Assembly (NCBI RefSeq): GCF_013415885.1
Contig: NZ_CP058910.1
Span: 2,542,001 to 2,606,000 of the forward strand
Direction: 5' to 3'
Source: Halosimplex rubrum
GTDB lineage: Archaea; Halobacteriota; Halobacteria; Halobacteriales; Haloarculaceae
DNA: 64,000 nt
Shown: positions 35,139 through 44,087 of the stretch, in pieces
Position numbering within the stretch: the stretch's first letter is position 1
Layout: the number at the start of each line of letters is the position of its first letter
Notes under the pieces: generated by a model
What the model saw: only the letters and a program-made list of their open reading frames with translations
Told to the model about the DNA's origin: nothing
Database searches by the model: none
Position numbers and translations under genes: made by a program

Positions 35139-36401
35139 ATGGGCGACGCCGACGAGGAGCCGCGTCGCGATGGCGCCCCGAGCGGGACCGACGGCGGCGA
35201 CGGCCGCGACCTCCTGCGAGTCCGCGACCTGTCGACCCGCTTTTTCACGGAGCGGGGGCAGGTCAACGCCGTCGAGTCGGTCGACTTCGACGTGCGCGAG
35301 GGCGAGATCCTGGGGATCGTCGGCGAGTCGGGGTCGGGCAAGTCGGTGACGGCGCTGTCGCTGGTCGACCTCGTGGAGTCGCCGGGACGGGTGACCGACG
35401 GTGAGGTCCGCTATCGCGACCCCGGACTCGCCGAGGAGTTCCCCGACGCCGCCGACGGGGAGATGGTCGACCTCCGGGCGGTCCCCGAGCGCGTGCGACG
35501 AGCGTTGCGGGGGCCGGACTTCAGCATGATCTTCCAGGACCCGATGAGCAGTTTCAACCCGTCGCTGACGGTCGGCGAGCAGATCGCCGAGGCGGTGGAG
35601 GTCCAGCGGCGCGCGAGCGCCCGGCCGCGCTCGACCCGCTCGCGGACTCAGGGGTACGGGCTGGGGTCGTACCTGCTGGACGGGGTGGTCCCCGGCCGCG
35701 ACTACACGGATCCGGAGAGCCGCGAGCGGGCGGTCGAGCTGCTGGACCAAGTCGGGATCCCGGACCCGGCCGAGCGGGTCGACGAGTACCCCCACGAGTT
35801 CTCCGGCGGAATGCTCCAGCGGGCGATGATCGCCCAGGCGCTGGCCGGCGAGCCAGACCTGCTGATCGCCGACGAGCCGACCACCGCGCTGGACGTGACC
35901 ATCCAGGCCCAGATCCTCGAACTCCTCCGGGAGATCCAGGCCGAGCGGGACATGAGCGTCCTGCTCATCACGCACGACCTGGGCGTCATCGCGCGGATGA
36001 GCGACCGGGTCTGCGTGATGTACGCCGGCGAGGTCGTCGAGCGCGGCACGCTCGCGGATATCTTCGAGGACTCGGTTCACCCGTACACGCGGGGGCTGCT
36101 CGGTTCGATCCCGGATCTCGCGGACCCGGCCCGGCGACTGCAGCCGATCGAGGGGTCGGTCCCGAGCCTCCGGGACGCCGAGATGGACGACCGCTGTTTC
36201 TTCGCCGACCGCTGCCCGAAAGCGATGGAGGACTGCCTGGAGAAGCCGCCGGAGTTCGACGCCGGCGGCGAACACGGCGCCAGGTGCGTCCTCGCCGAAC
36301 GCGAGTACAGCGAGGCGGCCGCGCTGCCCGAGGGGTTCTTCGACGACGGGGGCGGCGAAGCGGGGCGGACCGGCGCCGACGGGGGTGAGCGCCGTGAGTG
36401 A
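35139..36401 (+). CDS. ABC-importer ATPase (DppD/OppD-type)
   Basis: 420-aa ATPase. Walker [10 protein letters not shown] (about residue 66), Q-loop [19 protein letters not shown], signature [15 protein letters not shown], Walker [15 protein letters not shown] and the C-terminal Cys-containing oligopeptide/dipeptide transporter domain ([15 protein letters not shown]-like). It has an extra ~30-residue stretch ([20 protein letters not shown]) between the Q-loop and signature. Immediately follows the permease gene. Confidence 0.92.
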   Translation: MGDADEEPRRDGAPSGTDGGDGRDLLRVRDLSTRFFTERGQVNAVESVDFDVREGEILGIVGESGSGKSVTALSLVDLVESPGRVTDGEVRYRDPGLAEEFPDAADGEMVDLRAVPERVRRALRGPDFSMIFQDPMSSFNPSLTVGEQIAEAVEVQRRASARPRSTRSRTQGYGLGSYLLDGVVPGRDYTDPESRERAVELLDQVGIPDPAERVDEYPHEFSGGMLQRAMIAQALAGEPDLLIADEPTTALDVTIQAQILELLREIQAERDMSVLLITHDLGVIARMSDRVCVMYAGEVVERGTLADIFEDSVHPYTRGLLGSIPDLADPARRLQPIEGSVPSLRDAEMDDRCFFADRCPKAMEDCLEKPPEFDAGGEHGARCVLAEREYSEAAALPEGFFDDGGGEAGRTGADGGERRE

Positions 36402-37749
36402 GCGCGGCCCGCTGCTGGAAGTCGGGGGGCTGAAGAAGCACTACGCGGACGACGACTCGCTGCTGGACCGGTTGCTCGGCGCCGAGAGCCGGAGCGTCAG
36501 GGCGGTCGATGGCGTGAGCTTCGACATCGCCGAGGGGGAGACGCTGGGGCTGGTCGGCGAGTCGGGCTGTGGCAAGTCGACCACCGGCGAGACGCTGCTC
36601 GCGCTGCAGGAACCGACCGCCGGCGACGTGCGCTTCGACGGCGAGTCGGTGTTCGACCGCGACGATATGACGGAGTTTCGACGGCGCGCGGGCGTGGTGT
36701 TCCAGGACCCCTTCTCCAGTCTCGACCCGCGCCAGACCGCGGGCGCCATCGTCACCGAACCGCTCGAGATCCACGGGCTGCCCGAGACGGACCCCGGAGT
36801 CGCGACCGAGGCGGACGTGACCGTCGAAGGGGTAGACCCCGGCCGGGTCGAGATCCGCGTGGCCGACGACGTCGACCTCGTCGTCGATCCGGTCGACGGC
36901 GTCGCGACCGTCCACGTGACCGTTCGGCGGCGCGACGGGGCCGTCTCGGCGTCCGCCGCCGAGGACGTGACCGCGACGGTCGTCGAGGGCGGCGGGGCGT
37001 CGGACGACGCGAGCGGTGGGTCCGGTAGCGAGCCGGTCGTCGTCGAGGTGCGCGTCGACCGGTCGCTCGGCGAGATCCGCCGCGACCGGGCGAAGGAGCT
37101 GCTGGAGCGGGTCGGGCTCTCGGCCGACCAGGTCGACCGCTACCCACACGAGTTCTCCGGCGGCCAGCGCCAGCGGCTCGGTATCGCCCGGGCGCTGGCG
37201 CTCGAACCGGACTTCCTCGTGCTCGACGAACCGGTGAGCGCGCTGGACGTGAGCGTCCAGGCGCAGATCCTCAACCTGCTCGACGACCTGCAGGCGGAGC
37301 TGGGGCTGACCTACCTGTTCATCGCCCACGACCTCTCGGTCGTCCGGCACATCTCCGACCGCGTCGCCGTGATGTACCTCGGCGAGATCGTCGAGCGCGG
37401 CCCGGTCGACGCCATCTTCGAGGACCCACAGCACCCCTACACGCGGGCGCTGCTGGAGAGCGTTCCCCGGGCGGACACCAGCGAACAGGGCCGACGCGTC
37501 GACCCGCTGGCCGGCGACGTGCCCTCGCCGCGGGACCCGCCGGCCGGCTGCCGGTTCCACACCCGCTGTCCTCACGCCCGGGAGGTCTGCCGCGCGGAGG
37601 CGCCCGAGGACTACGACGGCGACGCGAGCGGTCAGCGGGCCGCCTGCTTCCGGCTGGTCGACGACCACCCGTACTGGGAGTCGGAGCCGATCGAGGTCGG
37701 CGCGAGCGCGACGGGCGAGTCGGACGAACCCGCGGCGACGGACGACTGA
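36385..37749 (+). CDS. ABC-importer ATPase (DppF/OppF-type) with inserted domain
   Basis: 454-aa ATPase. Walker [11 protein letters not shown] (residues 58-67), Q-loop [17 protein letters not shown] (104-120), signature [15 protein letters not shown] (257-271), Walker [15 protein letters not shown] (277-290), and a C-terminal zinc-type oligopeptide domain ([14 protein letters not shown]). Between Q-loop and signature, about residues 136-228 form an insertion of strand-rich, acidic sequence ([20 protein letters not shown]) absent from ordinary family members. Overlaps the preceding ATPase by 17 bases. Confidence 0.9.
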   Translation: MSAVSERGPLLEVGGLKKHYADDDSLLDRLLGAESRSVRAVDGVSFDIAEGETLGLVGESGCGKSTTGETLLALQEPTAGDVRFDGESVFDRDDMTEFRRRAGVVFQDPFSSLDPRQTAGAIVTEPLEIHGLPETDPGVATEADVTVEGVDPGRVEIRVADDVDLVVDPVDGVATVHVTVRRRDGAVSASAAEDVTATVVEGGGASDDASGGSGSEPVVVEVRVDRSLGEIRRDRAKELLERVGLSADQVDRYPHEFSGGQRQRLGIARALALEPDFLVLDEPVSALDVSVQAQILNLLDDLQAELGLTYLFIAHDLSVVRHISDRVAVMYLGEIVERGPVDAIFEDPQHPYTRALLESVPRADTSEQGRRVDPLAGDVPSPRDPPAGCRFHTRCPHAREVCRAEAPEDYDGDASGQRAACFRLVDDHPYWESEPIEVGASATGESDEPAATDD

Positions 37750-37797
37750 CCGTCGACGAGCGACACCTTTTCCGCCCGGCCCGTCGGAGTCCGTGGC

Positions 37798-38301
37798 ATG
37801 ACCGAAGACGAGGAGGACGCCGCGGCCGGGCCGGCGTTCGCGGGGACGGGCGCGGCGAGCGCGGTCCGCGAGCACTGGGAGGACTTGCTAGGGGACATGG
37901 ACGCCACGGCGGCGGAGTTCGAGGACGCCGGCTGGGAGACGCTCCGGCTCCACCCGGGCGACGTGACGGCCGTCACCGGCGACCGCTGGGGGTTCGACGT
38001 GCTGGTCCCCGACGACGAGTTCGAGCGACTTCGCGAGTGGGTCGATGCCGGCGACTTCGACGAACACGACGTGTATCGCGTCGAGAGCGGGATCAACTTC
38101 GCGCTCGTGGTGCTGAAAGACGACGACGGCGAGCGGGCGGTCTGCTGTCCGCTCTACTACGACGACGCCGCGGTCGAGGGGCTGGGCGAACTGGCCGAGC
38201 GACGGGGCCGCGTCGAGACGCACGTCCGCAACCTCGCCGAGGCGTACGTCACGTTCACCCACGACGAGCCGGACCTGTTCTTCTCGGACGACGCGGACTG
38301 A
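37798..38301 (+). CDS. Conserved haloarchaeal hypothetical protein
   Basis: 167-aa acidic protein (MTEDEEDAAAGPAFAGTGAA...) with a plausible alpha/beta core, AWETLRLHPGDVTAVTGDRWG-like in the first half and EAYVTFTHDEPDLFFSDD at the end. I recognise no named family. A TATA-like element precedes it. It is followed by the disrupted methylase, possibly on its own promoter. Confidence 0.6.
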   Translation: MTEDEEDAAAGPAFAGTGAASAVREHWEDLLGDMDATAAEFEDAGWETLRLHPGDVTAVTGDRWGFDVLVPDDEFERLREWVDAGDFDEHDVYRVESGINFALVVLKDDDGERAVCCPLYYDDAAVEGLGELAERRGRVETHVRNLAEAYVTFTHDEPDLFFSDDAD

Positions 38302-38370
38302 CGGGGTGGTCGGTCGTCCGGGCGAGAGCGATGGCCGGGCTTAAGACGGTGAGCGTCCACGGTCCGGTGA

Positions 38371-39039
38371 ATGGCGAAGCCGGTACTGAAGTGGGCGGGC
38401 GGCAAGCGCCAGCTGCTCGACGAGCTGTACGCCCGCTTCCCGGCCTCGTTCGACCGCTACCACGAACCGTTCTTCGGGGGCGGCGCGGTCTTCTTCGACC
38501 TCGAACCGGCCGCGGCGACGGTCAACGACACCAACCCCAGACTGGTGAACTTCTACGAGCGGGTCCGGGACCGACCGGAGGACCTGATCGACCGGTTGCG
38601 CGACTTTCGGGACCCGGAGGCCGGCCCCGACCCCGACCTGCCGTTCGACGACGAGACGCGACGGGGGAAAGCGGTCGAGCAGTACTACTACCAGCAGCGC
38701 GCGCGGTTCAACGAGCGCGCCTACGGCGACGGGTGGCCCGCCGATGACGGCGACCGGCTGGAGGAGGCCGCGCTCCTGCTGTATCTGAATCGCACCTGCT
38801 ACAACGGGCTGTACCGGGAGAACGGTGACGGCGGGTTCAACGTCCCGATCGGCCGCTACGCCGACCCGGACTGGGTGCAGGCCGACCGGATCCGGGCGGC
38901 CGCCGGGACGCTCGCGGGAACCGAGGTACGGAACGGCGACTTCGAGTACGTGCTGGACGCGGCGGAGCCGGGCGATCTGGTCTACTTCGACCCGCCGTAC
39001 GAGCCGATGAGTCCGACGGCGGACTTCGCCGAGAAATAA
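38371..39039 (+). pseudogene. DNA adenine methylase (Dam/D12 class), truncated at 3' end
   Basis: The first 222 residues match a D12-class N6-adenine methyltransferase: AdoMet motif KWAGGKRQLLDELYARFP (residues 5-22), PFFGGGAVFFDLEP, the LYLNRTCYNGLYRENG segment, and the catalytic DPPYEPMSPTADF near the C-terminus. A complete family member needs roughly 70-90 more residues. The frame breaks right after Glu (codon gag at 39031-39033) into AAATAA, at the point where the base composition also changes. The gene is host-like in composition and is cut by the element. A TATA-like gcttaag lies about 30 bases upstream. Confidence 0.82.
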
Positions 39040-39066
39040 ACTGACTGGCACACACTACTGACACAC

Positions 39067-39110
39067 AACACAGGCTGGCGACGGGTACTCTATCTCCTAA
39101 GAGAGTGAAA
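39067..39110 (+). repeat. Short copy of the structured element at the left end
   Basis: The 19 bases aacacaggctggcgacggg (39067-39085) are identical to 54931-54949, the start of a longer structured element. Here only the start is present, followed by an own hairpin-like tract. Its place at the edge of the mobile element suggests an end motif or a degraded copy. Confidence 0.5.
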
Positions 39111-39157
39111 TTGAACACACGCACGAGCGCACCCAGAAAATCGAAACAATCGAAAAT

Positions 39158-39376
39158 TCAGAACGCACCTGATTGAACCAACTCGACCCCGAACCACAGC
39201 ACACCTATCACGATAAGATATAGCCATATCGGAACTCCACCCTCATCATCTTCCTGTACTTCCTGCACGAGTTCACGATACTCTGACTGAGATATTTCGT
39301 TACCGCAGTTAGGGCACGGTACTTCGACCTCTTCTGAATCACCTGATGTACGCCGACTTCGAGAATCCTGAGACAT
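39158..39376 (-). CDS. Small zinc-binding membrane protein
   Basis: 72-aa protein with one CPNC pair (VPCPNCGNEISQSEYREL, residues about 19-36) and a single hydrophobic span near the C-terminus (VPIWLYLIVIGVLWFGVELV). The single CPxC suggests zinc shared in a dimer. First gene of the element on the minus strand, close to the left boundary. Function unknown. Confidence 0.6.
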   Translation of the reverse strand: MSQDSRSRRTSGDSEEVEVPCPNCGNEISQSEYRELVQEVQEDDEGGVPIWLYLIVIGVLWFGVELVQSGAF

Positions 39377-39531
39377 ACTATAGAGTATGCTCTCTAAGGT
39401 TAGTGGCGTTCGGGAACAAAGGAAAGGCGTAGTCGGATTCGGTGTGACAGAAGTGCATATGTCGGCACAGGACTGACCGTCCTAACTTGCGATTGCTAAA
39501 CAACTCCGACTACACTCGTATGTCTATTATC

Positions 39532-39600
39532 AAACACTAAATACTTATTCCCGAATCGAACGGGAGAGCACCAAAAAGGTTCGAGCGACAAATATCCCAT
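39532..39600 (+). promoter_or_regulatory. Promoter region for the gene at 39601
   Basis: The motif aaacactaaatacttattcc (39532-39551) strongly resembles the acactaaatatttagtccc palindrome that drives the divergent genes at 43.8 kb. It suggests a shared TATA/operator sequence within the element. ATG 39601 lies 50 bases downstream, leaving a short leader. Confidence 0.5.
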
Positions 39601-40188
39601 ATGACTTCTGACGATAATTTTGAACTCAGAGACGGACAGTATCACTGCACGAATCCTGATTGTGACTGGTGGGTCCCTGAAGGTATGGAGTATCTCGCAG
39701 ACGACCACGACTGCGAAGAGTGGAGAGAAAACACAGACGAAGAAGACCCAGATTTTTTTGAAGGTTTAGATGTATCTTCGTTCTTAGACCAAAATCCACA
39801 AGGCGACGAATTGGAGGCGATGTTTGAGGGTTGTGTTGAGGAAGGTGAGATGACCGACCTCGAACGAGAAGTCATCGAAGAACGGATGGAAGATATAGAG
39901 GACGAAGAGAAACGTGGCGATATTGACGAACTGATTGAGCGGCTCGAAGACCCAATTTTCGCTGACGAGCCAGAAGTCGAACTCGATGCTGAAAACGACG
40001 ACCTAAGCGATATTCCCACACAGGAAGAAATAGAAGAGCGGCTTGAAGAACTGAAGGAAGAAGTTGAAGAGGAAGAGAGTCTTTGGGATGAGGTTGACGT
40101 TGATGAACTCCTCGAAGAGACTACTGGCGAATCCGAAGCTGAAGAGATGGTTGACCGCAACAGAGAAGATGAAGACAAGAGCGCCTAA
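39601..40188 (+). CDS. Acidic coiled-coil protein with N-terminal zinc-finger-like motif
   Basis: 195-aa strongly acidic protein. Residues 14-38 contain C16, C21, H36 and C38 (YHCTNPDCDWW...HDCEEW), a zinc-finger-like arrangement. The rest is predicted coiled coil with long runs of Glu and Asp (IEERLEELKEEVEEEESLWD). Not recognised. Possibly a DNA mimic or a chaperone-like protein of the element; this is inference only. Confidence 0.6.
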   Translation: MTSDDNFELRDGQYHCTNPDCDWWVPEGMEYLADDHDCEEWRENTDEEDPDFFEGLDVSSFLDQNPQGDELEAMFEGCVEEGEMTDLEREVIEERMEDIEDEEKRGDIDELIERLEDPIFADEPEVELDAENDDLSDIPTQEEIEERLEELKEEVEEEESLWDEVDVDELLEETTGESEAEEMVDRNREDEDKSA

Positions 40189-40212
40189 CAAGCTATAGAA
40201 CAACTACATAGT

Positions 40213-40467
40213 ATGGGCGACCAAGATTCTGCAGGCGACGGAATCACCGACCACGTACCTGAGGATGCGGAGAGTACACTCTCACCTGAAGACAAACTAC
40301 AAAACGCTGACGACGAAGAACTCCTGAGAGAATACTACGATACGGTTCATCACCTCGGCGTTTGTGACGCTGAAGGACAAATCGATAACCAGCAACAGAA
40401 TTGGGAAGGTGTACTGTTTCAAGAAATCCTGAGTAGGATGGACGAGGACTACGAGCCAACTTACTGA
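40213..40467 (+). CDS. Small acidic hypothetical protein
   Basis: 84-aa acidic protein (MGDQDSAGDGITDHVPEDAE...). Starts 25 bases after the previous gene and probably shares its transcript. Helical C-terminal half. No recognised domain. Confidence 0.5.
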   Translation: MGDQDSAGDGITDHVPEDAESTLSPEDKLQNADDEELLREYYDTVHHLGVCDAEGQIDNQQQNWEGVLFQEILSRMDEDYEPTY

Positions 40468-40496
40468 GATTGTTATCTATACTTATTCTAGCCAAG

Positions 40497-40533
40497 TTAG
40501 CAGCTGCTAAGATTGTTGCTAATTAGCAGCTTT
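40497..40533 (+). repeat. 37-bp palindromic repeat, copy A
   Basis: Contains the perfect palindromes TTAGCAGCTGCTAA (40497-40510) and GCTAATTAGC (40518-40527) joined by gattgtt. Lies between the convergent genes ending at 40467 and 40563. Identical to copies C and (inverted) D. Confidence 0.8.
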
Positions 40534-40562
40534 GTTTCTAAGTACTATAATAGAGAAAGTAG

Positions 40563-43500
40563 TTAGAGGACTATCTTCAGAAACTTCCCTATCATCTTGA
40601 ACGGGAAGAACAGAATCCTGAACGGGAGAGTCACGGTCTTCCAAACCGACTTCACCACGACCAAGATAACGATGAGGCCGAGCAGAGTGCTGCCAAACAC
40701 TCCGACAATCAACATCAACTGTTGACCGACGAGTTCTCCGAACACATCTTCAGGTGAATAATCGGAGCCGCCTGAACCAACAATCACTTCGACCGTATCG
40801 GTTTGCTCGTACACAATCGCCACCGACTGATGCTGGTTCGAGTCGTAGACGATTTCTTCAGAGTATAACAACTCGCCTGTGCTTGCGTTGTGGATGTGGT
40901 AGAGGTGCGTGGGCGTGTCGTTAGCTAAGTCCTGCCCGCCGACTGTTTGGTACGTGTGGATGCGTCCGCTCTTGTAATCGACTTCTGCGAACCCTGCGGT
41001 CGTGTTGTCAGGAATAGAACCGTCATACAGTACAGTCTGGTTGCCCGAATCTCGCTCATACGAGTATAGGCTTGCGCCCACTCGTGCGTAGATGGTATCC
41101 TGCCCGTTCGAGGTCGCACCGTGAAGCCTGAGTGTTCGAGCCGTTGAATCACTCCACACAACATCTCTATCCAAAGTGTTCCGTAGCGAGATGTTGTTCT
41201 CATCTTGGTACAGGAAGCCAATCTCCGTGTGCTGAATCGAGGAGATGTTCTGTGTCGTGTAGGCTTGGTATTGTTCAGTATCTCCGAGATAGGTCGTGAT
41301 GTAATCGCTTCCGTAGGTGCTGATAGCCGCCTGTCCGTCAGAGAATCCGATTGCGTAGCCTTCAGCAGGCGGCGTGTATGAGTTGGTGGAAGTCAGGTTC
41401 TCAGTCTCAAAATCGTATGTATAACGGCCTGCGTCGGTCGTGAAGTATAGCGTCCCATCCCGAGCTATCGAGTCTTTGCCGATTGCATCTGGTGTGAGAT
41501 TGAGATGGTGTACATCCTCGACCTCGCCCGTGGCGTCCTCAAGTTCATATAGATGGATACTGCCGTCTTCCTCCATCGAAGTTGCATAGATGCGGTGTTG
41601 TGATTTATCCCAGGCTACCGAGTAGACGATGTTGCCGTTAGTCGAGTCGTTGAGGCGTGTTTCCCAAGCGACCTCACTCGTGTTTGGGTTGAGGGCGACC
41701 ACCTTATCTTGCGTCTCCTGAGCGACCTGTGATTTGTTCTCCGCCGCTGTGAAGACGAGCAGGTCAGCGGTTTCGTACTCAGGTGTGTCCGTTTGAGCAG
41801 ATGCAGGACCGACCATATACGGAGCGACACCTGAAATCAAAACCAACCCTATCAGCATAAGTGCGAAGTTTGGACCGAACAACCCTCCGTTTCCACCACC
41901 ACCATCACGACGCCGACGAAGCCAGAGCAAGACGAAGAACAAGATTGTCAGCGAGAACGGGAAGGCGATGAAGCCAATCACAGCAGCGAGTAAGCCACCG
42001 AGCTGAGCAATCAACCCACTACCAGCGTCACCACCAACGAAGACACCATCATCAGAATCGTCCGTGGATGTGGTATTATCGGTTGAATCGCCGTCGTCTG
42101 TTGTGTTGTCGGTTGAATCTCCACCATCGCTACTGTCGCCAGATGAAGAAAGTGTGAACGATGTAGTCGAGGTTGTGTCGTCGGTGATGGAGACGGTCTC
42201 GTTCGTCGTGTTGTAGCCGTCGGCGAGGACTGCGACCGTATAGGTCTGGTTCGCAGGTAACGATGTGTTGTACGGTGCGGATAGATTTGACTCAGAGTGG
42301 ATGAGAGAATCGTTACTATCGTAGACCTCAACCGACCAGTTTGATACGCCTGTCCCGCTGTCGTTCGTTACTGAGTCAATTTTGAGGGTTCCAATCGCCT
42401 CCTGAAGTGTGTAGTTGAGGAGAGCTGTCTGTTCTCGCTCGTCAATCGATGCGGAATAGACTGTCCCATCATACCCGTCCGCTTCAACTCGAACCGAGTA
42501 GTCGCCAGCGTAGGCGTCGATAATATAGTTCGACTGGATTTCCGTTCCGTTGATATCTGAGCGCTCGAAAATCTGGTGTCCGTTGTCGTTGAAAATCTTG
42601 ACTGTTGCAGTAGAGTTGATTGCGCTTCCGTTCACGTCACTAACGGATAGAGAGAGTTCGCCGAGTGGGACAAAAGTCACATCCTCAGCGAACCCGTTGC
42701 GAAAAAAATCGACTTCTACTGGCGACCTCGTATCAACTTCTCCGTCGTCGTTGAAGTACGATTCAACTTCGCCTGATTGATTCTCGACTACAGTTCCGTT
42801 CTCGTAGTCAAATCGAACGAAGTAGTGTGTATTCGGAGAGTTTTGTGCTGTGTATACTTCGAGTTTGATTTCACCGTCAGGTGATGCGACAATCCGACTC
42901 GTGTTATCATACTGGATTCCTTTATCACCACCGTCTACACCTTCGATTTCGTACTCAGATTGGCCCGTATCTCGGTTAACGATGTGTAGGTCATGTCGAG
43001 TACCGACCTGCACCCATACGACGACATACCCATCTGTAGATTCGAGGACTGTGTTTTGACTCCCAGTCCCTTGAATCTCAGAATCGTATGATGCGTTAAT
43101 TGTCTTCTCAAGCGTTCCGTCACCTGTTGTGTTGCTGGTGTTGTAAACTTCGATAGTACCGTCGTCTAAGAGATTGTATCGAGTATCCTTGCTCAGAGAG
43201 TACGTGCGCTGAAACTCATCGTATCGCAGGTTGCCGCTCTTATCTACCCGTATGATTGAAGTTGAAGTGTTGCGACCGATTTCATCGACAATATTTCCTG
43301 TACTCTGATTGAGTTTGTAGACGATTGATTTGGGGCCTGCTTCGTCGTTGTCGAAGTTAACTGAAACATAGACATATTTGTCGTCGGTGGCGATATTGTT
43401 GAGCCACTCCATATTCTGGATTGGGCGAGTTTCGCCTTGGAGTCTCTCCACTCGGAAGTCATCTGGATATTTGTCGTTGAGATTCGTTACCCAAATCTTG

Positions 43501-43760
43501 TCTCCGTTCTCATCGTAGAGCGTTGTTTGCGTGGTGTTGTTGCTGGTATACGTGGTTGCGTCTACCCACGCTACATCGGTCGTGGCTGTTGTCGTGCTAG
43601 TAGTGATGTTGTTGTCACCGACTGGTTCGGTGTCGCCGATAACTCCCGCAGCTGCCGCTCCGATAATAGCAGTCGATACGACTGCTCCGATAAGTAGCAT
43701 ACCGAGGACTGCTACGGTTAGTTTAGTGCCGATACCCGATTTTGATTCAGAAGAACTCAT
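40563..43760 (-). CDS. Giant membrane protein with two propeller-like domains and an internal signal-peptide-like segment
   Basis: 1065-aa protein. An N-terminal membrane anchor (residues 13-38, KLTVAVLGMLLIGAVVSTAI) is followed by an extracellular region of propeller-like repeats (55-365), rich in N-x-S/T sequons, and two Ig-like/carboxypeptidase-regulatory-like modules (about 366-455 and 456-540; DGYNTTNETVSITDD). A Ser/Asp/Thr linker (540-575) leads to a second span (582-614) followed by RRRR. Then comes a third hydrophobic stretch (632-651) ending with ASAQ, like a signal-peptidase site, a second propeller-like domain (657-1005, ALNPNTSEVAWETR) and a C-terminal span plus basic amphipathic tail (1008-1065). 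Likely a particle or vesicle surface/coat-like protein. No similarity search was possible. Confidence 0.75.
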   Translation of the reverse strand: MSSSESKSGIGTKLTVAVLGMLLIGAVVSTAIIGAAAAGVIGDTEPVGDNNITTSTTTATTDVAWVDATTYTSNNTTQTTLYDENGDKIWVTNLNDKYPDDFRVERLQGETRPIQNMEWLNNIATDDKYVYVSVNFDNDEAGPKSIVYKLNQSTGNIVDEIGRNTSTSIIRVDKSGNLRYDEFQRTYSLSKDTRYNLLDDGTIEVYNTSNTTGDGTLEKTINASYDSEIQGTGSQNTVLESTDGYVVVWVQVGTRHDLHIVNRDTGQSEYEIEGVDGGDKGIQYDNTSRIVASPDGEIKLEVYTAQNSPNTHYFVRFDYENGTVVENQSGEVESYFNDDGEVDTRSPVEVDFFRNGFAEDVTFVPLGELSLSVSDVNGSAINSTATVKIFNDNGHQIFERSDINGTEIQSNYIIDAYAGDYSVRVEADGYDGTVYSASIDEREQTALLNYTLQEAIGTLKIDSVTNDSGTGVSNWSVEVYDSNDSLIHSESNLSAPYNTSLPANQTYTVAVLADGYNTTNETVSITDDTTSTTSFTLSSSGDSSDGGDSTDNTTDDGDSTDNTTSTDDSDDGVFVGGDAGSGLIAQLGGLLAAVIGFIAFPFSLTILFFVLLWLRRRRDGGGGNGGLFGPNFALMLIGLVLISGVAPYMVGPASAQTDTPEYETADLLVFTAAENKSQVAQETQDKVVALNPNTSEVAWETRLNDSTNGNIVYSVAWDKSQHRIYATSMEEDGSIHLYELEDATGEVEDVHHLNLTPDAIGKDSIARDGTLYFTTDAGRYTYDFETENLTSTNSYTPPAEGYAIGFSDGQAAISTYGSDYITTYLGDTEQYQAYTTQNISSIQHTEIGFLYQDENNISLRNTLDRDVVWSDSTARTLRLHGATSNGQDTIYARVGASLYSYERDSGNQTVLYDGSIPDNTTAGFAEVDYKSGRIHTYQTVGGQDLANDTPTHLYHIHNASTGELLYSEEIVYDSNQHQSVAIVYEQTDTVEVIVGSGGSDYSPEDVFGELVGQQLMLIVGVFGSTLLGLIVILVVVKSVWKTVTLPFRILFFPFKMIGKFLKIVL

Positions 43761-43783
43761 ACTTATAACAATTTATTTACAAC

Positions 43784-43797
43784 ACTAAATATTTAGT
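43784..43797. promoter_or_regulatory. Palindromic bidirectional TATA/operator
   Basis: ACTAAATATTTAGT is a perfect 14-base palindrome. Its centre is 30.5 bases from the ATG of the giant protein (minus strand, 43760) and 29.5 bases from the ATG of the small HTH gene (plus strand, 43820). One symmetric element thus sits at the normal TATA distance for both leaderless transcripts. Confidence 0.7.
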
Positions 43798-43819
43798 CCC
43801 TGACATACTCTTTTCATAT

Positions 43820-44014
43820 ATGACTTCGACACCACGGGACGAAATATATCGGGTAGTATACACAACTGGTTCCTTTCGACTCACCGTCGCCGATGTGCAA
43901 CAACAAGCGAAAGTCGAACTCTCACAATATACGGTTCGGCACGCTCTGAACGGGCTTTCAGAAGTTGATGTACTCGCTCATAAGAGCGGTAGTCCGTACT
44001 GGTATGTGAAATAG
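43820..44014 (+). CDS. Small winged-helix regulator
   Basis: 64-aa protein with a winged-helix pattern: TSTPRDEIYRVVYTTGSFRL, the recognition region VADVQQQAKVELSQYTVRHA and the wing DVLAHKSGSPYWYVK. Its gene is divergent from the giant membrane protein and just upstream of the particle-type block, so it is a likely regulator of the shared promoter palindrome. Confidence 0.72.
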   Translation: MTSTPRDEIYRVVYTTGSFRLTVADVQQQAKVELSQYTVRHALNGLSEVDVLAHKSGSPYWYVK

Positions 44015-44053
44015 TACGGGCACACGTATGCGTTAAAGTATCAATTCACAATA

Positions 44054-44087
44054 ATACTTTTAGTGATTGAATTATATAATAATTCAT
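44054..44087 (+). promoter_or_regulatory. Promoter and inverted repeat before 44088
   Basis: A TATA-like acttttagtg (about 44056-44063) is followed by the inverted repeat TGAATTA-tataa-TAATTCA (44068-44086), which ends one base before ATG 44088. The repeat could be an operator or a start-codon hairpin. Confidence 0.55.

Noticed and set aside
39642-40178. Serine-rich minus-strand frame
   Set aside because: Antisense of the acidic Glu/Asp-rich gene; Ser-run composition is a by-product of GAA/GAG codons.
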